Origin: Caccoplasma sp905210875
GTDB lineage: Bacteria; Bacteroidota; Bacteroidia; Bacteroidales; UBA11471
Direction: 5' to 3'
DNA: 64,000 nt
Assembly: GCA_963931635.1 (NCBI GenBank)
Contig: OZ007034.1
Span: forward strand, 2,790,001-2,854,000
A program made the translations under genes and the position numbers. Numbering within the stretch: the stretch's first letter is position 1; every line of letters starts with the position of its first letter. The notes below the pieces were generated by a model. That model had not been told where the DNA came from, did no database searches, and was given only the letters and a program-made list of their open reading frames with translations. Positions 62,041 to 64,000 of this stretch are shown here, in pieces.

Positions 62041-63114
62041 TCATCGTTTGAAAAGTCCTTTACGGGTACGTTGAACCGTTGCTGAAAGCGGTGCTTTCTC
62101 CACATTGACAAGCTGTAAATCGAAAGTCTCGACCAGTGTTTTCAAGGCAGGATTTAACGTGATAAGACGATTAAAAATAGCTTCCTTTGTCTCTTCTCTC
62201 AGCAGAAAATCTGCAATGTCATAACCCGCATCCCGTTCTTCTTTTGTTGCGTTTCTTTCCATAAAATCGAAGAGAGAAACCTCTATTCCCAGGTTTCGGA
62301 TCATCTCCATTTTACTGTTCCAATAGTCGGTCGCACCCAAGTCTGGGAAGAGCAGAACACGTCGGTTTCTCAATACACTCATGGCATCCCGATTAAATGC
62401 TCCGTTCTTTCCGCCCGAAGCAATCCAGAGGTATTGCGGTAGATAGAAACTGGATATCAAAGCGCTTTTCTCACTCTCCACAAGGGCAACCGGACGCTGC
62501 TGGTCGGAGGCCAAAAGATGTTCACCAAACAGACATTGCCGGAGGTGAAAATTCTCTTTCTTCAAAAGGGAATGCACCCATGTGATGTAGTTGTGCGGCT
62601 CTTTAATCCGCCTTCCGTTTTCAGGATTGTAGAGCATTACTTTTCCAGTGCGTACACGTCCGGAAATATCTACCTGCCAGAAGACCGTGGCACCCGGCCA
62701 ATACTTCGAAGTTCCCACATGGTAGCGCAACATCAGTTCTTCGGTAGCCTCCTGCCCAAAATGGAAACTCAGGAACTGAAATAGCTTGTTCGTGTGATAC
62801 AGCTTCAGGGACTGCCTCATGATTTCCGGCTCAATGAAGGATGGTGCAGGAGGCAGACTGATACGAGGCTTTGGCATCGGCACAAACTCTTCGCTCAATC
62901 GCTCTTTGGCAATCGGGTTCTCGTCAAAGTACATTTTAGGCGTATAGTTGTAGCCGCACTTCTGTTCATGGTTGCATCGCCCTACATAATCAGGAAAGCT
63001 GATTTGCTTTTCCGTATCGATGTATTTGGCGAAACAACTTTTGCGGTGGCAGTTCGGGCATGTGTGCCGGGTGCTGACACCTTTGTATGGTTCTAATGTG
63101 AATCTGTAGCTCAT
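62041..63114 (-). CDS. DUF6371/toprim-like protein of a mobilizable element
   Basis: The 357-residue protein has an N-terminal zinc-binding part (HTCPNCHRKSCFAKYI and GRCNHEQKCGY, two CxxC-type pairs) and a central and C-terminal toprim-like region (ALVESEKSALISSFYLPQYLWIASGGKNGAF, RRVLLFPDLGATDYWNSKM). These parts resemble DNA primases, and such proteins sit in Bacteroidales mobile elements, probably for replication after transfer. The ATG at 63114 (MSYRFTLEPYKG) is preferred to a GTG at 63144, which lies inside the big inverted repeat. Confidence 0.75.
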   Translation of the reverse strand: MSYRFTLEPYKGVSTRHTCPNCHRKSCFAKYIDTEKQISFPDYVGRCNHEQKCGYNYTPKMYFDENPIAKERLSEEFVPMPKPRISLPPAPSFIEPEIMRQSLKLYHTNKLFQFLSFHFGQEATEELMLRYHVGTSKYWPGATVFWQVDISGRVRTGKVMLYNPENGRRIKEPHNYITWVHSLLKKENFHLRQCLFGEHLLASDQQRPVALVESEKSALISSFYLPQYLWIASGGKNGAFNRDAMSVLRNRRVLLFPDLGATDYWNSKMEMIRNLGIEVSLFDFMERNATKEERDAGYDIADFLLREETKEAIFNRLITLNPALKTLVETFDLQLVNVEKAPLSATVQRTRKGLFKR

Positions 63115-63131
63115 TTTTCTTTCTGTTTGGA

Positions 63132-63194
63132 TGTTACTATGCACATTTTCGCAACTTCACAAACCCCTCGGTTGCGAAAATGTGCATAGTAACA
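63132..63194. repeat. Perfect 24-bp inverted repeat between two replication genes
   Basis: The arms 63132-63155 and 63171-63194 are exact reverse complements (24 bases each) with a 15-base loop. The arm core is GCACATTTTCGCAAC. Neither strand has a T-run after the stem, so it is not a standard terminator. It fills the space between the stop of the DUF3987 gene and the start of the DUF6371 gene. Confidence 0.95.
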
Positions 63195-63197
63195 GGT

Positions 63198-64000
63198 TTA
63201 TTTACTGTATTCTCCATGATTCTCTTTTCTGAATAATGTTCCGATGTGGCGTTTTAGAAACATCTTGAAAGCATGCTCCTTCATCCCGTAGCTTTCAGCA
63301 ATGCCGATACCTTCTGCCGTCGTAAATCTCTGAGGCAGGTTCAGGTAGATGTTGCGGTGCAATTCGCTCAACTGTTCCTGACTGACGGCGGTCTGCACCT
63401 TTACGGCTGTAGTCCGAAAATATTCAGTCAGTAGGATGGCACGGTTCACGCTTTCAAGGTCAATCGTATGCTTGTCGCACTCTCCGCAAGTCCATCGGGC
63501 AAGCTGGATAATCAGACAAAACCGGATAATGTAGATTTCCAGTTTGCAGTAAATACCTACCAAAGCATCATTGGTTTCCATATCACATTGGCGGGCATTT
63601 TCATGCTGCCAGCCGTAAAGCCGCTGCTTGGCGTCTTCATCGAATGGCAGGCATTGAGGCTGCAATTCATTATTTTCGTCATACGGACAATCCTGTGCGA
63701 TCAGCTTGTCTATAATCTGTTGCCACTGGATTTCAAGTTCTTCAGGAGTTTCCCGGTCGTTCCATCTGCTTTTCAAGACAGATTCAGGCATCACGAAAAG
63801 AATACGGTCGATAAAACCGTTACTCGAACGCTCGCCCTTGACCAGTTCGCCCAGAATCTTCTTTTGAATGGTACCGATAACGGAAATATAGGGACGTCTG
63901 ATAAAAATGGAACTTTGCGAACTCTTGCGGTCAGAAATCGTGGGCTTGGCATTGAATACCGAAAGCCAGAATTGTTCTTCCGAACCGTTATTGTAGCGGT
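63198..64000 (-). CDS. DUF3987-type protein, 5' end beyond the window
   Basis: The frame is open to the window end, giving at least 267 codons. The part before the internal ATG reads YISVIGTIQKKILGELVKGERSSNGFIDRILFVMPESVL, typical of the end of the DUF3987 motor domain, followed by a helical C-terminus (YGWQHENARQCDMETNDALVGIYCKLEIYIIRFCLIIQLARW). DUF3987 proteins are primase/helicase-like and are found in mobile elements next to DUF6371 genes. The catalytic part would lie beyond 64000. A GTG at 63794 must not be taken as the start. Confidence 0.8.
   Translation of the reverse strand, partial: RYNNGSEEQFWLSVFNAKPTISDRKSSQSSIFIRRPYISVIGTIQKKILGELVKGERSSNGFIDRILFVMPESVLKSRWNDRETPEELEIQWQQIIDKLIAQDCPYDENNELQPQCLPFDEDAKQRLYGWQHENARQCDMETNDALVGIYCKLEIYIIRFCLIIQLARWTCGECDKHTIDLESVNRAILLTEYFRTTAVKVQTAVSQEQLSELHRNIYLNLPQRFTTAEGIGIAESYGMKEHAFKMFLKRHIGTLFRKENHGEYSK

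Noticed and set aside
63132..63194. The 24-bp inverted repeat as a Rho-independent terminator
   Set aside because: No T-run follows the stem on either strand.
1..64000. CRISPR arrays, tRNA or rRNA genes
   Set aside because: No regularly spaced repeats and no cloverleaf or rRNA-like stretch were found when reading the intergenic gaps; a tRNA search program would be the decisive check.

Overview
The window looks like a chromosomal segment of a gut-type Bacteroidales bacterium. The supporting signs are: many -7 boxes of the Bacteroidetes form TAnnTTTG; no obvious Shine-Dalgarno sites; a CusA-TolC fusion and RND/TolC operons of the Bacteroidetes kind; a radical SAM mobile pair; IS1380 and IS66 elements; and a Bacteroidales-style mobilization module. 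No tRNA, rRNA or CRISPR array was seen, and the genus cannot be fixed from this stretch.

The left part, 1-34.7 kb, is GC-balanced core genome. It begins with the 3' end of a TolC-type outer-membrane factor. A tight + strand redox and export operon follows (1165-9037): an exported flavodoxin, a second flavodoxin, a membrane NapH-NapG-like iron-sulfur fusion, a Tat-signal aldo/keto reductase lipoprotein, DUF1893, a TonB receptor, an ECF S component, TatA and TatC. Tat substrates and the Tat translocase are thus encoded together. Next come an AraC regulator divergent from an RND multidrug efflux operon (adaptor, pump, TolC), a DUF3089 lipoprotein, a zinc alcohol dehydrogenase, a YczE-like/cytidylate-kinase-like fusion, a glutaredoxin-like protein and an AEC transporter. 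A - strand operon (28351-21274) encodes a CusA-TolC fusion, its adaptor, a LytS-type kinase with an internal stop codon, and a LytTR regulator. An AlkZ-related protein, an FKBP isomerase, the radical SAM pair A/B, a second AraC regulator and an M48 peptidase lipid-free exported protein complete this part.

The right part, about 35-60 kb, is an AT-rich defence island full of fragments. In order it carries an AAA-ATPase 3' fragment, an AbiEi/AbiEii toxin-antitoxin pair, the C-terminal end of a type III restriction subunit, a decayed gene, a Hachiman-like nuclease/helicase pair, a frameshifted DUF2971 gene, a second ATPase/AbiEi remnant, an EVE-like protein, a full AAA ATPase, a HipB-like regulator, an IS66 element and a Kiwa system (KwaA/KwaB). 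The most unusual locus is a seven-gene - strand operon (60140-51068): XRE regulator, radical SAM enzyme, ParB-like protein, small PD-(D/E)XK nuclease, compact SNF2 helicase, second ParB-like protein, and a large gene with two internal repeats. This last gene is split by an IS1380 element; removing the element and one copy of its 5-bp target duplication restores one 658-codon frame. I do not recognise this gene set as a named defence system.

The last 4 kb (60226-64000) is a mobilization/replication module: a small hypothetical, relaxase, MobC-like protein, candidate oriT, DUF6371 and DUF3987 proteins, and a perfect 24-bp inverted repeat. It suggests that at least the adjoining operon is cargo of a mobilizable element extending beyond the window.
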